Position numbers and translations under genes: made by a program. A stretch of DNA of 64,000 bases from Clostridia bacterium (lineage in GTDB: Bacteria; Bacillota; Clostridia; Christensenellales; Aristaeellaceae), in contig JAFXZS010000001.1 of assembly GCA_017541105.1 (NCBI GenBank), forward strand, positions 89,727 to 153,726, given 5' to 3'. Below the pieces are notes generated by a model, which was not told the DNA's origin, did not search any database, and saw only the letters and a program-made list of their open reading frames with translations. This document shows, piece by piece, positions 16,819 to 25,209 of this stretch; positions within the stretch are counted from its first letter, which is position 1, and each line of letters starts with the position of its first letter.

Positions 16819-18042
16819 TTATGCCTGCTCCAGCCGCTTCAGGAACTCAACGGCCGCCCGGTAGCAGTTTTCCAGGGCTTCCGCATTCAGGCTGTCGCTG
16901 CGATCCAGCCGGGTGTGATAAAACCGTTCCAGCTTGTGGCTCATCCCGGTGATTGCTATGGACCGGAACCCTCCCTGTATGAAAGCCGCGCTGTCGGTCG
17001 CGCCGCCGAGCAGCGGCACCAGCCCTGTCCTGCACGGGACATTCACGGCTTCGGCTGCCTGAAGAAAGAGGCTGCAGAGGGCCGCGTCCGTGGTGACCGT
17101 GCCGTTCAGGTCCTTCCTGTTGACCATCAGATGGCGGGGATCCTGGATCGTATCAAAACAGATCACCGAGGTCGGGACATCCCGGCAGTCGTCCCGGTGC
17201 GCTTTGCTCCATGCTTTCGCGCCGCGCAGCCCGGCTTCCTCCGAACCGGTCAGGATGACGCCGATTTCCGTGTGCTCCGGCCGAATGCCGTTTTTTTCCA
17301 TCTCCCGGAGCAATCCGATGCCGATCAGGCAGCCGGTGAGATTATCGTTTGCCCCGTCGACGATCCGCTTCGGATTATAGGTCAGGCCGAGCAGCAGAAA
17401 GAACGGGATGAAGATCAGCCCGCAGAGCCCGGCTGTATGGGTCCAGCTGCCCGCACCGCACACCGCGCAGACCGCCAGAACGAGATCATAGCAAATCCCG
17501 ACGGTTGCCATGACGCCCGGTATTTCAAAAACGATTCCGCCGAAGTGATAATTCAGGGGGAACTCCCACGCGGCATCCAGATGCCCGTTCAGAAAGATCC
17601 GCTGCCGGACCTCACCGCTGCACGGACGGACGGCGGTTACGTTGGTCCCCTGCCGTGCCGGAAACAGCGGATCGATCACCTGCCTGTACAGGACGAAATG
17701 GAACAGGAACAGGAGCAGGCTCAGGCTTCCGAAGAGGATACTCAGCCACGGCTGAATAAAAAAGGTGATGCCGCACAGGGTATCGCATACCATGGAACAA
17801 TAGAAATACCCGTAAAAGGAAGCGGGATGTTCGGTAAAGCTTTCCACCCTGATCCCGGTGCAGCCGCAATCCTTCCCGAGGATACCGGCCATATACTCGG
17901 CTGCTTTCCTTTCGTTCTCACTGCCGGGGGAACGCGATTTGAATCTGCGGCAGATCTCGGCAATCTCCCGCATCATGTAGGCCACACATTCCCCGCTGCC
18001 CGCAGCAAGCACGTCAAAGGCATTCCCGTCCGGCTTTGTCAT
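16819..18042 (-). CDS. M28-family metallopeptidase with membrane segments
   Basis: A 407-residue protein. The zinc ligands of M28 aminopeptidases are in place: NGHLDAAWEF (His, Asp), DGANDNLTGC (bridging Asp), LTGSEEAGLRG (Glu-Glu), FDTIQDP (Asp), and YHTRLDRSDSL (His). Two hydrophobic stretches interrupt the domain: about 85-130 (ITFFIQPWLSILFGSLSLLL) and about 190-235 (LCGLIFIPFFLLLGLTY). The enzyme is therefore probably membrane-bound with the active site on one face. ATG 18042 is chosen because GGGGAG lies upstream; 18069 has no SD. It has its own promoter at 18128-18156. Substrate is unknown. Confidence 0.85.
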   Translation of the reverse strand: MTKPDGNAFDVLAAGSGECVAYMMREIAEICRRFKSRSPGSENERKAAEYMAGILGKDCGCTGIRVESFTEHPASFYGYFYCSMVCDTLCGITFFIQPWLSILFGSLSLLLFLFHFVLYRQVIDPLFPARQGTNVTAVRPCSGEVRQRIFLNGHLDAAWEFPLNYHFGGIVFEIPGVMATVGICYDLVLAVCAVCGAGSWTHTAGLCGLIFIPFFLLLGLTYNPKRIVDGANDNLTGCLIGIGLLREMEKNGIRPEHTEIGVILTGSEEAGLRGAKAWSKAHRDDCRDVPTSVICFDTIQDPRHLMVNRKDLNGTVTTDAALCSLFLQAAEAVNVPCRTGLVPLLGGATDSAAFIQGGFRSIAITGMSHKLERFYHTRLDRSDSLNAEALENCYRAAVEFLKRLEQA

Positions 18043-18127
18043 TTCCCTTCTCCCCGTGTATCCTGCCATTCTTCCATGGCAATGAAGTGTTTCTGCTTTT
18101 CAATCCGGCGGACCGGAACCTCAAAAT

Positions 18128-18156
18128 ATGGTAAGGGATTCGCGGAAAAACGTCAA
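18128..18156 (-). promoter_or_regulatory. Promoter, minus strand, for the M28 peptidase
   Basis: Minus-strand TTGACG (18151-18156), 17-base spacer, TACCAT (18128-18133), upstream of the start at 18042. Confidence 0.55.
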
Positions 18157-18177
18157 GGGCTTTCCGGCCGGGGGCAA

Positions 18178-18206
18178 TTGATGTTCCGGTGCGCGTCTGA
18201 TATAGT
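18178..18206 (+). promoter_or_regulatory. Promoter for the phosphoesterase gene
   Basis: TTGATG (18178-18183), 17-base spacer, TATAGT (18201-18206), divergent from the promoter at 18128-18156. Confidence 0.6.
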
Positions 18207-18287
18207 ATATTCAGCTGCGGCGTGTCCGGCAGGGCTTCCGGGAAAAAGCCAAAGGGAACAGGGATCCGAGTGAGGTGCTGAAAAACC

Positions 18288-18971
18288 ATGAAAGCGGGTA
18301 TTATTTCCGATACGCATGACCTTCTCCGCACGGAAGTGGTGGATAAGCTTCGGGGATGTGAATGTATTCTTCACGGAGGGGATATCAGCAGCCGGGCTGT
18401 CCTTGATCAGCTGAAGCAGCTTGCCCCGGTTCTGGCCGTCCGCGGCAACAACGACAGGGAGTGGGCGGAGGAGCTGCCGATGCAGCTGGATTTCAGGCTG
18501 GAGACGCTGCATATCTGCATGGCGCATAAGAAAAAAGACCTGCCCGGGGACCTGAGCGCCTATGATCTTGCCATCTGCGGGCATACCCATCAGTACGCGT
18601 CCGGCTGGAAGGAGCATGGCGGCGGGAAGCGTACGCTGGTGCTGAATCCGGGAAGCTGCGGCCCCCGGCGATTGATCCAGCCGGTCACCATGGCAATGCT
18701 GGAAACGGGCCGGGACGGATGGACCGTTGAACGGATCGACATTCCGCATTCACGGAAAGAAGAGGCCGTGAAAATTGAAAGCGGCGATATCCGCAGGCAG
18801 GTTGAAACCGTGATGCGGGAAATGCAGAAAGGCATGACGGTGGACGCCATTGCGGGAAAGCATCGGCTGGATCCTGCCCTGACCGAACAGATTGCCAGGC
18901 TGTATGTCACTCATCCCGGGGTTACGGCAGAAGGGATCATGACAAAACTGGGCCTGCTGGGGAAACTGTAA
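18288..18971 (+). CDS. YfcE-type metallophosphoesterase with C-terminal helical extension
   Basis: A 227-residue cytoplasmic phosphoesterase. The metal-binding signatures are complete: IISDTHD (Asp, His), LHGGDIS (Asp), VRGNNDRE (Asn), CMAHKKK, and CGHTHQYA (His-Thr-His). NPGSCGPRR follows, as in YfcE/MJ0936-type enzymes of about 160 residues. About 65 extra residues at the end (from EAVKIESGDIRRQ) are helical and read like a small helix-turn-helix with a repeated pattern (MTVDAIAGKHRLDPALTEQI, VTAEGIMTKLGLLG). This is not part of the standard family. Substrates of the family include cyclic and mono-phosphoesters. The final stretch might recognise nucleic acid (inference). Confidence 0.88.
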   Translation: MKAGIISDTHDLLRTEVVDKLRGCECILHGGDISSRAVLDQLKQLAPVLAVRGNNDREWAEELPMQLDFRLETLHICMAHKKKDLPGDLSAYDLAICGHTHQYASGWKEHGGGKRTLVLNPGSCGPRRLIQPVTMAMLETGRDGWTVERIDIPHSRKEEAVKIESGDIRRQVETVMREMQKGMTVDAIAGKHRLDPALTEQIARLYVTHPGVTAEGIMTKLGLLGKL

Positions 18972-19120
18972 ATTCAGCCTGTATTTTTCCGCGTCCTTCA
19001 GCAGATTGGCCATTGTTTTCTCCTGTTGCATAAAAATGATGCAAAATGATAACGCAGATACCGGAAAAACCGATTCCGGCTTCCGGCCTGCCGGGTTTCG
19101 GGGGAGGAACAGCCGCGAAC

Positions 19121-19873
19121 CTATGAAGCCGGGCTTCCTTCCGTACCCAGACCGCTCAGAAGCTGAAAGAGCTCCGTGACATCCTCCCGGATCAGCAGGG
19201 AAGCCCGGCTGTCGGCGGGTGTCGGCTCCCGGTTGATGATGACCAGATTCTTTCCCCGGAAATCCTCCGTGAAGGAAGCGGCAGGCTCAACCGCCAGCGA
19301 AGTACCCGCTATGATCAGCGTATCCGCGTTTGTGATTTCCCTTCTGGCTCCGATGCATACATACTTTTCCAGCGGCTCCCCGTACAGCACAATATTCGGC
19401 CGGATCACGCCGCCGCAGTCACAGCGGGGAATGCCGGAGGAACGGAGAATCTTTTCCGGCGGGTAGGAAGCGTTGCATTCCATGCAATAGTTCTCATGCA
19501 CATTCCCGTGAAGCTCATAAACCCGGATGTTTCCCGCCTGCTTATGCAGGCCATCTATATTCTGGGTGACAATTCCCCGCAGCTTATCGCGCTTCTCCAG
19601 CTCAAAAAGATACCGATGGACCGCGTTCGGAACCGCATCCGGATAAAGCATGTGCTTCCGGTAGAAGTCAAAGAATTCTTCCGGATGCAGATAGAAGAAG
19701 CTTCTGCTCAGAATCATTTCCGGTGACAGGCCGTTTTCTTCCTTCGCGAACAAACCCGCCGAAGACCTGAAATCCGGGATTCCGCTTCCCGTGGAAACAC
19801 CTGCCCCGCTGAAAAAGACGATCCTCCTGGACCGGCGGATGATTTCACCGAGCTGCTCCGCTTCTTTTTTCAT
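19121..19873 (-). CDS. cobB: NAD-dependent protein deacylase, Sir2 family
   Basis: A 250-residue sirtuin that removes acyl groups from lysines using NAD+, yielding nicotinamide and O-acyl-ADP-ribose, in the cytoplasm. Present are GAGVSTGSGIPDFRS (22-36), TQNIDGLH (103-110), catalytic His122 in ELHGNVH, zinc Cys130/133 and Cys151/153, and the closing GTSLAVEPA. Nothing essential is missing. ATG 19873 is chosen because GGAGAG sits 9 bases upstream; the frame is open further, to 20008, but that part does not look like sirtuin. It lies divergent from an alcohol dehydrogenase gene. The symbol follows common bacterial usage. Confidence 0.93.
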   Translation of the reverse strand: MKKEAEQLGEIIRRSRRIVFFSGAGVSTGSGIPDFRSSAGLFAKEENGLSPEMILSRSFFYLHPEEFFDFYRKHMLYPDAVPNAVHRYLFELEKRDKLRGIVTQNIDGLHKQAGNIRVYELHGNVHENYCMECNASYPPEKILRSSGIPRCDCGGVIRPNIVLYGEPLEKYVCIGARREITNADTLIIAGTSLAVEPAASFTEDFRGKNLVIINREPTPADSRASLLIREDVTELFQLLSGLGTEGSPAS

Positions 19874-20023
19874 TGTCAGCATCTCTCCGGCCTGCCATCC
19901 TTCGGGACGGGCATTCATTTCGCGCTGAATATACAATGAAAGGGTTCCCGTGTCAAGCGTATCGGGCCGGACAGGGATTCCGTGATCCGGCGCGCGCGGC
20001 AGAGGCATGCCGGCATTTTCCTG

Positions 20024-20054
20024 TTGACTTACAGTAAGCTTTAAGGTTTACCAT
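20024..20054 (+). promoter_or_regulatory. MerR-type promoter with 19-base spacer and operator
   Basis: TTGACT (20024-20029) and TACCAT (20049-20054) are separated by 19 bases, too long for plain sigma-A use. The spacer holds the dyad CTTACAGTAAGCTTTAAG (20028-20045). This arrangement is typical of MerR-family activators, including those that control aldehyde- or electrophile-responsive alcohol dehydrogenases. No MerR gene is in the window. Confidence 0.6.
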
Positions 20055-20112
20055 GGATCCGTACAAGGGACGCGCGTTTTCAGCCAGGCAACAGATAAAG
20101 GAGGAAAAGGAT

Positions 20113-21291
20113 ATGTTCGGATTCAATTACTATACGCCGACAAAAGTGGTATTCGGAAAAGGAACGGAAATGAAGGCGGCTGAACTGATCCGGGAGTTCG
20201 GCGGCAAAAAAGTCCTGATCCATTATGGGGGAGGAAGCGTGATCCGCTCAGGACTGCTGAAGAAGGTTACCGACACGCTGGACAATGCCGGGATTCCTTA
20301 TGTGACGCTGGGCGGCGCTGTTCCGAACCCCCGCCTGGGGCTTGTGTACGAGGGAATCGACCTTTGCAGGAAGGAAAACGTCGATTTCCTGCTGGCTGTC
20401 GGCGGCGGCAGCGCCATCGACTCCGCCAAAGCGATCGGATACGGCGTGACCAATGAAGGCGACGTATGGGATTTTTATGATTATAAGCGGCAGGCAACCG
20501 CGTGCCTTCCGATCGGCGTCATCCTGACGATTGCCGCCACGGGAAGCGAGATGAGCGATTCCTCCGTGATTACAAAGGAGGAAGGCCTTGTAAAAAGAGG
20601 CTACAGCAGTGACTACTGCAGGCCGAAGTTTGCGATCATGAATCCGGAGCTGACCATGACGCTTCCGGACTATCAGACGGCCTGCGGCTGCGCGGATATT
20701 ATGATGCACACGATGGAGCGGTATTTTACCAACGGCGGCAATATGGAAATTACCGACGCGCTGGCGGAAGGCCTGCTCCGGACGGTGATGAAGAACGCCG
20801 AAATCCTGGCAAGGGATCCGAAAGACTACAACGCGCGCGCTGAAGTCATGTGGGCCGGAAGCCTGGCGCATAACGGGCTCACGGGATGCGGCAACGACGG
20901 CGGGGACTGGATGACCCATAAGCTGGAGCATGAGCTGGGCGGGCTGTATGATGTGGCGCACGGCGCGGGACTTGCCTCGATCTGGGGAAGCTGGGCACGG
21001 TATGTCTACAGGGACTGCCTGCCCAGGTTCAGGCGCTTCGCGGTGGAAGTCATGGGGGTCGAGCCGGCCGCGTCGGACGAGGAAACCGCGCTGAAAGGGA
21101 TTGAGGCGATGGAGGACTTCTACAGAAGGATCCATATGCCCACGAACCTGCGGGAGCTCGGTGTCCGCGCGACGGAGGAGGACCTTGCCGCCATGGCGCA
21201 CAAATGCGCTGTGGGTGTTGGCGGATCGATGGGTTCGGCAAAGGTGCTTTACGAAGAGGATATGCTGGCGATTTTCAGGGCCAGCCTGTGA
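20113..21291 (+). CDS. Iron-containing alcohol dehydrogenase (NAD(P)H-dependent butanol dehydrogenase / YqhD type)
   Basis: A 392-residue group III alcohol dehydrogenase. The N-terminal dinucleotide domain starts MFGFNYYTPTKVVFGKGTE and shows GGGSVIRSG and AVGGGSAIDSAKAI. The metal-binding helical domain follows, with ligands in CADIMMHTMERYF (Asp, His), KLEHELGGLYDVAHGAGL (His) and the nearby AHGAG. Length and motifs match BDH/YqhD enzymes that reduce short aldehydes to alcohols with NAD(P)H. RBS AAAGGAGG precedes ATG 20113. The MerR-type promoter directly upstream suggests induction by aldehydes or electrophiles. It is followed after about 50 bases by larC. Confidence 0.92.
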   Translation: MFGFNYYTPTKVVFGKGTEMKAAELIREFGGKKVLIHYGGGSVIRSGLLKKVTDTLDNAGIPYVTLGGAVPNPRLGLVYEGIDLCRKENVDFLLAVGGGSAIDSAKAIGYGVTNEGDVWDFYDYKRQATACLPIGVILTIAATGSEMSDSSVITKEEGLVKRGYSSDYCRPKFAIMNPELTMTLPDYQTACGCADIMMHTMERYFTNGGNMEITDALAEGLLRTVMKNAEILARDPKDYNARAEVMWAGSLAHNGLTGCGNDGGDWMTHKLEHELGGLYDVAHGAGLASIWGSWARYVYRDCLPRFRRFAVEVMGVEPAASDEETALKGIEAMEDFYRRIHMPTNLRELGVRATEEDLAAMAHKCAVGVGGSMGSAKVLYEEDMLAIFRASL

Positions 21292-21338
21292 CGGGCGGGA
21301 ACTGTACGGAACAGAAGAGATGAAAGGCGCGGAATCAG

Positions 21339-22538
21339 ATGAAGACACTGTATCTGGAATGCAATATGGGCGCTGCGGGCGATATGCTGACCGCGGCGCT
21401 GCTGGAACTGATCGAAGACCGGCAGGGATTTATCCGCAGAATGAATGATCTCGGCCTGCCCGGCGTGGCGATCGCCGCCGAGGAATCCGTGAAATGCGGA
21501 ATCACGGGAACGCACATGAAGGTCACCGTGGGCGGCACGGAGGAAGAGCCGGACGACGCGGAAGCGCATCATCACGGGCATCATTCCCATGCCTCCATGG
21601 CGGACATCCGCGAACTGATTGACGGCCTGGAGCTGTCCGACCGGGTCAGGAGGGACGCCCTGGCAGTATACGAACTCATCGCGGACGCGGAAAGCAAAGT
21701 GCATGGCCGCCCGGTCAGCGAAATCCATTTTCACGAGGTGGGCGCCATGGACGCGATCGCGGACGTGGTGGGCGTCTGCCTGCTGATGGAGATGCTTTCG
21801 CCGGATCAGGTGATCGCGTCTCCCGTTCACACAGGCAGCGGACATGTCCATTGCGCACACGGCATCCTGCCTGTTCCGGCACCGGCAACCGCGCTGATCC
21901 TGCAGGGAATTCCTTCCTACGGCGGACAGGTGAAGGGAGAACTGTGCACCCCGACAGGAGCCGCGCTGCTGAAGCACTTTGTCTCCCGCTTTGGGGAACG
22001 CCCGGTGATGACCGTTGAAGCGGTCGGCTACGGCATGGGCAAAAAGGATTTTGAGCAGGCAAACTGTGTACGCGCGTTCCTGGGGGAAAGCGAAGGCTCC
22101 CGGGAAAGAGCCGCGAAGCTGGAATGCAATCTGGATGACATGACCGGCGAGGAGATCGGCTTTGCCATGGAACAGCTGTTCGCGGCCGGGGCACGGGATG
22201 TCTATACAGTGCCCGTCGGCATGAAGAAGAACAGGCCGGGGATCCTGCTGACGGTCATCTGCATGGCGGAGGACGCGGACAGGCTTGCGGAAGTGATGAT
22301 GAAGCATACGTCCACACTGGGGATCCGCCGGCAGGACCTGAGCCGGTATGTGCTGCGGCGGGAAGAGAAAACGGTCCGGACGGCTTACGGAGAGGTCCGG
22401 ATCAAACGGGCATACGGCATGGGTGCCGAACGCGAGAAACCGGAATATGAGGATCTTGCCAGGCTGGCAAGGGAACACCATGTGCCTTTGAAGACGATCC
22501 GGGACACCGTTCCGAAAAGCGCCGGCTCTCCTGAATAA
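21339..22538 (+). CDS. larC: Nickel-pincer cofactor biosynthesis protein LarC
   Basis: A 399-residue member of the LarC/DUF111 family, the CTP-dependent nickel insertase that finishes the nickel-pincer nucleotide used by lactate racemase and related enzymes. Seen are the N-terminal YLECNMGAAGDMLTAALLEL, a His-rich loop (AHHHGHHSHA, about 83-92) likely to bind metal, IHFHEVGAMDAIADVVG, HCAHGILPVPAPAT, and the C-terminal domain with LECNLDDMTGEEIG. In some lactobacilli larC is two frames joined by a ribosomal shift; here it is one continuous frame. No larA, larB or larE lies in the window, so the client enzyme must be elsewhere. Confidence 0.92.
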   Translation: MKTLYLECNMGAAGDMLTAALLELIEDRQGFIRRMNDLGLPGVAIAAEESVKCGITGTHMKVTVGGTEEEPDDAEAHHHGHHSHASMADIRELIDGLELSDRVRRDALAVYELIADAESKVHGRPVSEIHFHEVGAMDAIADVVGVCLLMEMLSPDQVIASPVHTGSGHVHCAHGILPVPAPATALILQGIPSYGGQVKGELCTPTGAALLKHFVSRFGERPVMTVEAVGYGMGKKDFEQANCVRAFLGESEGSRERAAKLECNLDDMTGEEIGFAMEQLFAAGARDVYTVPVGMKKNRPGILLTVICMAEDADRLAEVMMKHTSTLGIRRQDLSRYVLRREEKTVRTAYGEVRIKRAYGMGAEREKPEYEDLARLAREHHVPLKTIRDTVPKSAGSPE

Positions 22539-22580
22539 GCGTCCATCAAAGAAAAACATACCGCCGGGTGAAACCCACAC

Positions 22581-22617
22581 AAAAAATCCTGCAGGCTGCC
22601 GGCCTGCAGGATTTTTT
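22581..22617. terminator. Strong bidirectional terminator
   Basis: Perfect 16-bp stem: AAAAAATCCTGCAGGC (22581-22596) and GCCTGCAGGATTTTTT (22602-22617). A/T runs on both sides serve larC on plus and the exported nitroreductase on minus. Confidence 0.92.
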
Positions 22618-22646
22618 CGCGGCGCACCGTTTCCGGCCGCGGATGA

Positions 22647-23348
22647 TTACCGGATGATGCTGGTTTTTGTTTCCAGAGATTCCCGTGTGGTCGCGCCGCT
22701 GGTGGCGTCCACACTGCTGTCAGCTTTTCCGATCAGCAGGACGACAACCGCCTGCATGGAAGGATCCACCCCGAGCTTTTCGCACAGCGCGTCATGGTTT
22801 GCTCCGTTCAGGGTCATGGTCGGGGAGGAAACAATTTTGACACCGTACCCCAGGGAAGCCGCGGCAATCACCATGTTCTGCGCGGCGAGACCGCAGTCAA
22901 AATCCGCATTGGGGGATTTTGACCCGTCATTCCTGTAAATGATGATCGCCGCCGGAGAATCGCCGAGGGAAGCCTTTGCACCGCAGCCTCCCGCAGGCAT
23001 CGCGGCAGGCGCGTCTCCTCCGGGCATTCCTTCCGGAGCGCCTTCAGGCTTTTCTCCCATGCCGGCAGGCGGCGTAAACCCTGCTCCGGGACCCGCGCCG
23101 GAACCGGCCAGCTCCTTCATGACATCCGGATCCGTGACGGCCACAAAGAACCATGGCTGCTGGTTGATGGCACTTGCCGCGGCCAGGCCGGCCCGGAGAA
23201 TCGTTTCCAGATCATCGGACGAAACCGCTTCATCCGTAAAGGACTGGGTTGTTCCGGTATTCATGATGATATCAACCGCTGTTTCAGCGCATGCAAAGGA
23301 AGACATCAGAACCAGAACTGCCAGCATCATCCCCATCATTCGTTTCAC
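22647..23348 (-). CDS. Exported nitroreductase-fold protein with C-terminal flavinylation-like motif
   Basis: A 233-residue protein with a cleavable signal peptide (MLAVLVLMSSFACAE). The nitroreductase fold is visible: GLAAASAINQQPWFFVAV, then NADFDCGLAAQNMVIAAASLGYGV, KIVSSPTMTLNG, and MQAVVVLLIGKA. A Gly/Pro/Met-rich insert (about 83-125) replaces part of the usual cap. The tail holds Asp214-Ala-Thr-Ser217-Gly-Ala-Thr220, an exact match to the DxxSGAT signal at which ApbE attaches FMN. The usual family binds FMN noncovalently in the cytoplasm, so an exported member with this tail is odd. The start is GTG 23348 with AGGAGG 9 bases upstream. Electron donor and substrate are unknown. Confidence 0.82.
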   Translation of the reverse strand: MKRMMGMMLAVLVLMSSFACAETAVDIIMNTGTTQSFTDEAVSSDDLETILRAGLAAASAINQQPWFFVAVTDPDVMKELAGSGAGPGAGFTPPAGMGEKPEGAPEGMPGGDAPAAMPAGGCGAKASLGDSPAAIIIYRNDGSKSPNADFDCGLAAQNMVIAAASLGYGVKIVSSPTMTLNGANHDALCEKLGVDPSMQAVVVLLIGKADSSVDATSGATTRESLETKTSIIR

Positions 23349-23805
23349 TATCCTAATCCTCCTTGTCTGTTTTGTTCACCCGCTTTCAGGCAACCGAATT
23401 ATACAGCGCCAACCTTATATGAAGCTAAAGATGACCGCCAAGAAGGAATTCTTTCGTCTTCCGGCCGGGCCTGTCCGGCCGCCCGGAAGCGGACTGCCCG
23501 CGCATCTTTCCGGCGGATCCGGAGAATGCGCACGGCACATAAAAGGGAATAATACCCATTATTATGCAAAAATAAAAGCAAGCATGTATCATAAATACCA
23601 CTTATAAACGATATTTACATCTTACATAACGCATCAGCCCCACTTTGATGCATAAACCGGACAGCTGCGGACGTGCCGCGGCCGCAGCGGGTTTTAGATT
23701 CCCATAAGGTTCCCTGGCTATGATAGGATCCGGCCGGCCGCAGGCATCCGTCAGAGGATGCCGCGGCCCGGCCGGAGGAAGACATCAGACGGGGAGGTAT
23801 GCGGT
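23349..23805. other. Gene-free divergent region with a long GC-rich leader hairpin
   Basis: No gene is seen. On minus, TATAAT (23398-23403) is a possible -10 for the nitroreductase without a clear -35. On plus, TATGAT (23719-23724) is a weak -10. From 23731 to 23774 a long stem forms: GGCATCC/GGATGCC with a 6-base loop, extended by CCGC/GCGG and CCGG/CCGG with small bulges. It ends about 20 bases before the ABC-transporter SD, so it may be a leader structure. Confidence 0.5.
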
Positions 23806-24398
23806 TTGATCGAAGTCAGGCACCTGACAAAGCGGTACGGCAGCCATACGGCGGTATCGGATTTGAACTTTACGATTCAGAACGGCGTTATCTACGGGTT
23901 TCTCGGACCAAACGGAGCCGGAAAATCCACTACCATGAATATTATTACCGGCTGCCTCGACGCAACGGACGGTGAAGTTCTTGTGGACGGGCATTCCATC
24001 AGCGAAGAGCCCATGCTGGCGAAGAAGCGAATCGGCTACCTGCCGGAACGACCACGCTGCATCTGGAAGCAAACTGTGAAGAGGACGCGTTCCGGAACGT
24101 TCTGTCAGGCGTGGTGCAGATTGAGGAGCTTTCCGTCCGGAAGGGGGATCAGAGCCTGATCCTGGCAGACCTGAAGCCGGAAGGGAACGCGGAGATTCGG
24201 GCGCAGGTCTTTACAGCCTTTGCAGAGGCAAAAATCCCGCTGCTGGAGATGAAGAGCGTCCGGGCAAGCCTGGAGGATGTGTTCCTGGAGCTGACACAGG
24301 GCGATGTGCAGGTGCCCGCGGCCGGCAAAGAAACGGAAGCGCCGGATCATCCCTCCGGGAGTGAGGGGACGGAGGAGAAGGAGGCGATGGAAGAATGA
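23806..24398 (+). pseudogene. ABC transporter ATPase (GldA-like), broken by internal deletion and frameshift
   Basis: The first 80 codons, from TTG 23806 (GGAGGT 8 bases upstream), are a good ABC ATPase start: IEVRHLTKRYGSHTAVSDL, Walker A GPNGAGKST, ending at KKRIGYLPE. At about 24048 the frame changes, and the other frame continues at once with the family's end (TLHLEANCEEDAFRNVLSGV, then VQIEELSVRKGDQSL and ASLEDVFLELT) to the stop at 24398. The 130 or so residues between are gone, including Q-loop, signature motif, Walker B and switch His. The product cannot hydrolyse ATP normally. Its permease partner is also truncated. Confidence 0.85.
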
Positions 24399-25153
24399 CG
24401 GCAGTCCTGAAACGTGAGTTCGGATCATATTACAAAAACGGGATCGGCTGGCTGCTGGCGGCATTCCTGCTGATTTTTGCCGGGATTTACTGCATGTCCT
24501 ATAACCTGAGCGGATATACCGCCAAGTTTGAATATGTTCTTTCCGCGATCTCCTTTATCTACCTGATTGCAGTCCCGATTATCTCCATGCGCGCGCTGGC
24601 AGAGGAAAAACGGCAGAAAACGGACCAGCTGCTTTATTCGCTGCCTGTGCGGCTGTCCGGGGTCGTGATCGGGAAATACCTGGGGATGCTGGCTGTTCTT
24701 GCTTTGCCTGTGCTGATTCTGGCACTGTACCCCCTGATTCTTTCGCAGTTCGGAACGATTCAGTATGCTTCCGCATACGGAGCGTTATTCGCTTTCTTCC
24801 TGCTGGGAGCATGCCTTCTGTCCATCGGCCTGTTTATTTCCTCCGTGACGGAGAGCCAGGTAGCTGCCGCCGTGATCACACTGGTGACAATGCTGCTGCT
24901 GTATTTCATGACCGGGCTTTCCGGCTTTGTATCCACAGAGGCTTCCGCTTCACTGATTGCGCTGATGATTCTGGTTGTGGTTTTCGCGGTGATCCTGCAG
25001 CTGCTGGCAAAGAATCCGGTGATCAGCATTCTTACGGCGGCTGCCGGCTGCGGGGCACTGTATATCTGGTACGCGGGAAATCCCGGCGTGTTTGCCGACC
25101 TGTTTGCCGCCCTGAAAAGGCGCAGGGCCGGCTGTCCGGGAATTACCTATTGA
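24395..25153 (+). pseudogene. ABC-2 type permease (GldF-like), 3'-truncated
   Basis: It encodes 252 residues beginning MTAVLKREFGSYYKNGIGWLL, with about six hydrophobic segments and the motif MRALAEEKRQKTDQLLYSLP typical of gliding-type ABC-2 permeases. The family normally runs about 30-40 residues further. Here homology stops after GVFADLF and a short unrelated tail (AALKRRRAGCPGITY) leads to a stop that lies inside the -35 box of the nifS promoter. A deletion therefore seems to have joined the permease to the region before nifS, also removing any downstream auxiliary genes. It overlaps the ATPase pseudogene by four bases, as in the intact operon. Confidence 0.75.
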
Positions 25154-25178
25154 CACAGTAGGCAAGTAGTTATATAAT
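25150..25178 (+). promoter_or_regulatory. Consensus promoter of nifS
   Basis: TTGACA (25150-25155), 17-base spacer, TATAAT (25173-25178): a full consensus match. The spacer holds AGTAGGCAA. Nearly the same 38-base block recurs at 26795-26832 before the cysteine leader ORF, suggesting shared control. Confidence 0.85.
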
Positions 25179-25209
25179 GCAGATGAAATCCAGGGGAGGA
25201 GTGAAACGC

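Noticed and set aside
18972-19013. Short minus-strand start (MANLLKDAEKYRLN) with AGGAGA in front
   Set aside because: It looks like the beginning of a gene, but the frame then runs into the coding region of the phosphoesterase as a shadow. It may be a remnant, but there is too little to call.
23806-24398. Programmed frameshift in the ABC ATPase
   Set aside because: A shift alone would not remove about 130 residues with the signature motif and Walker B. No slippery heptamer is seen at about 24048.
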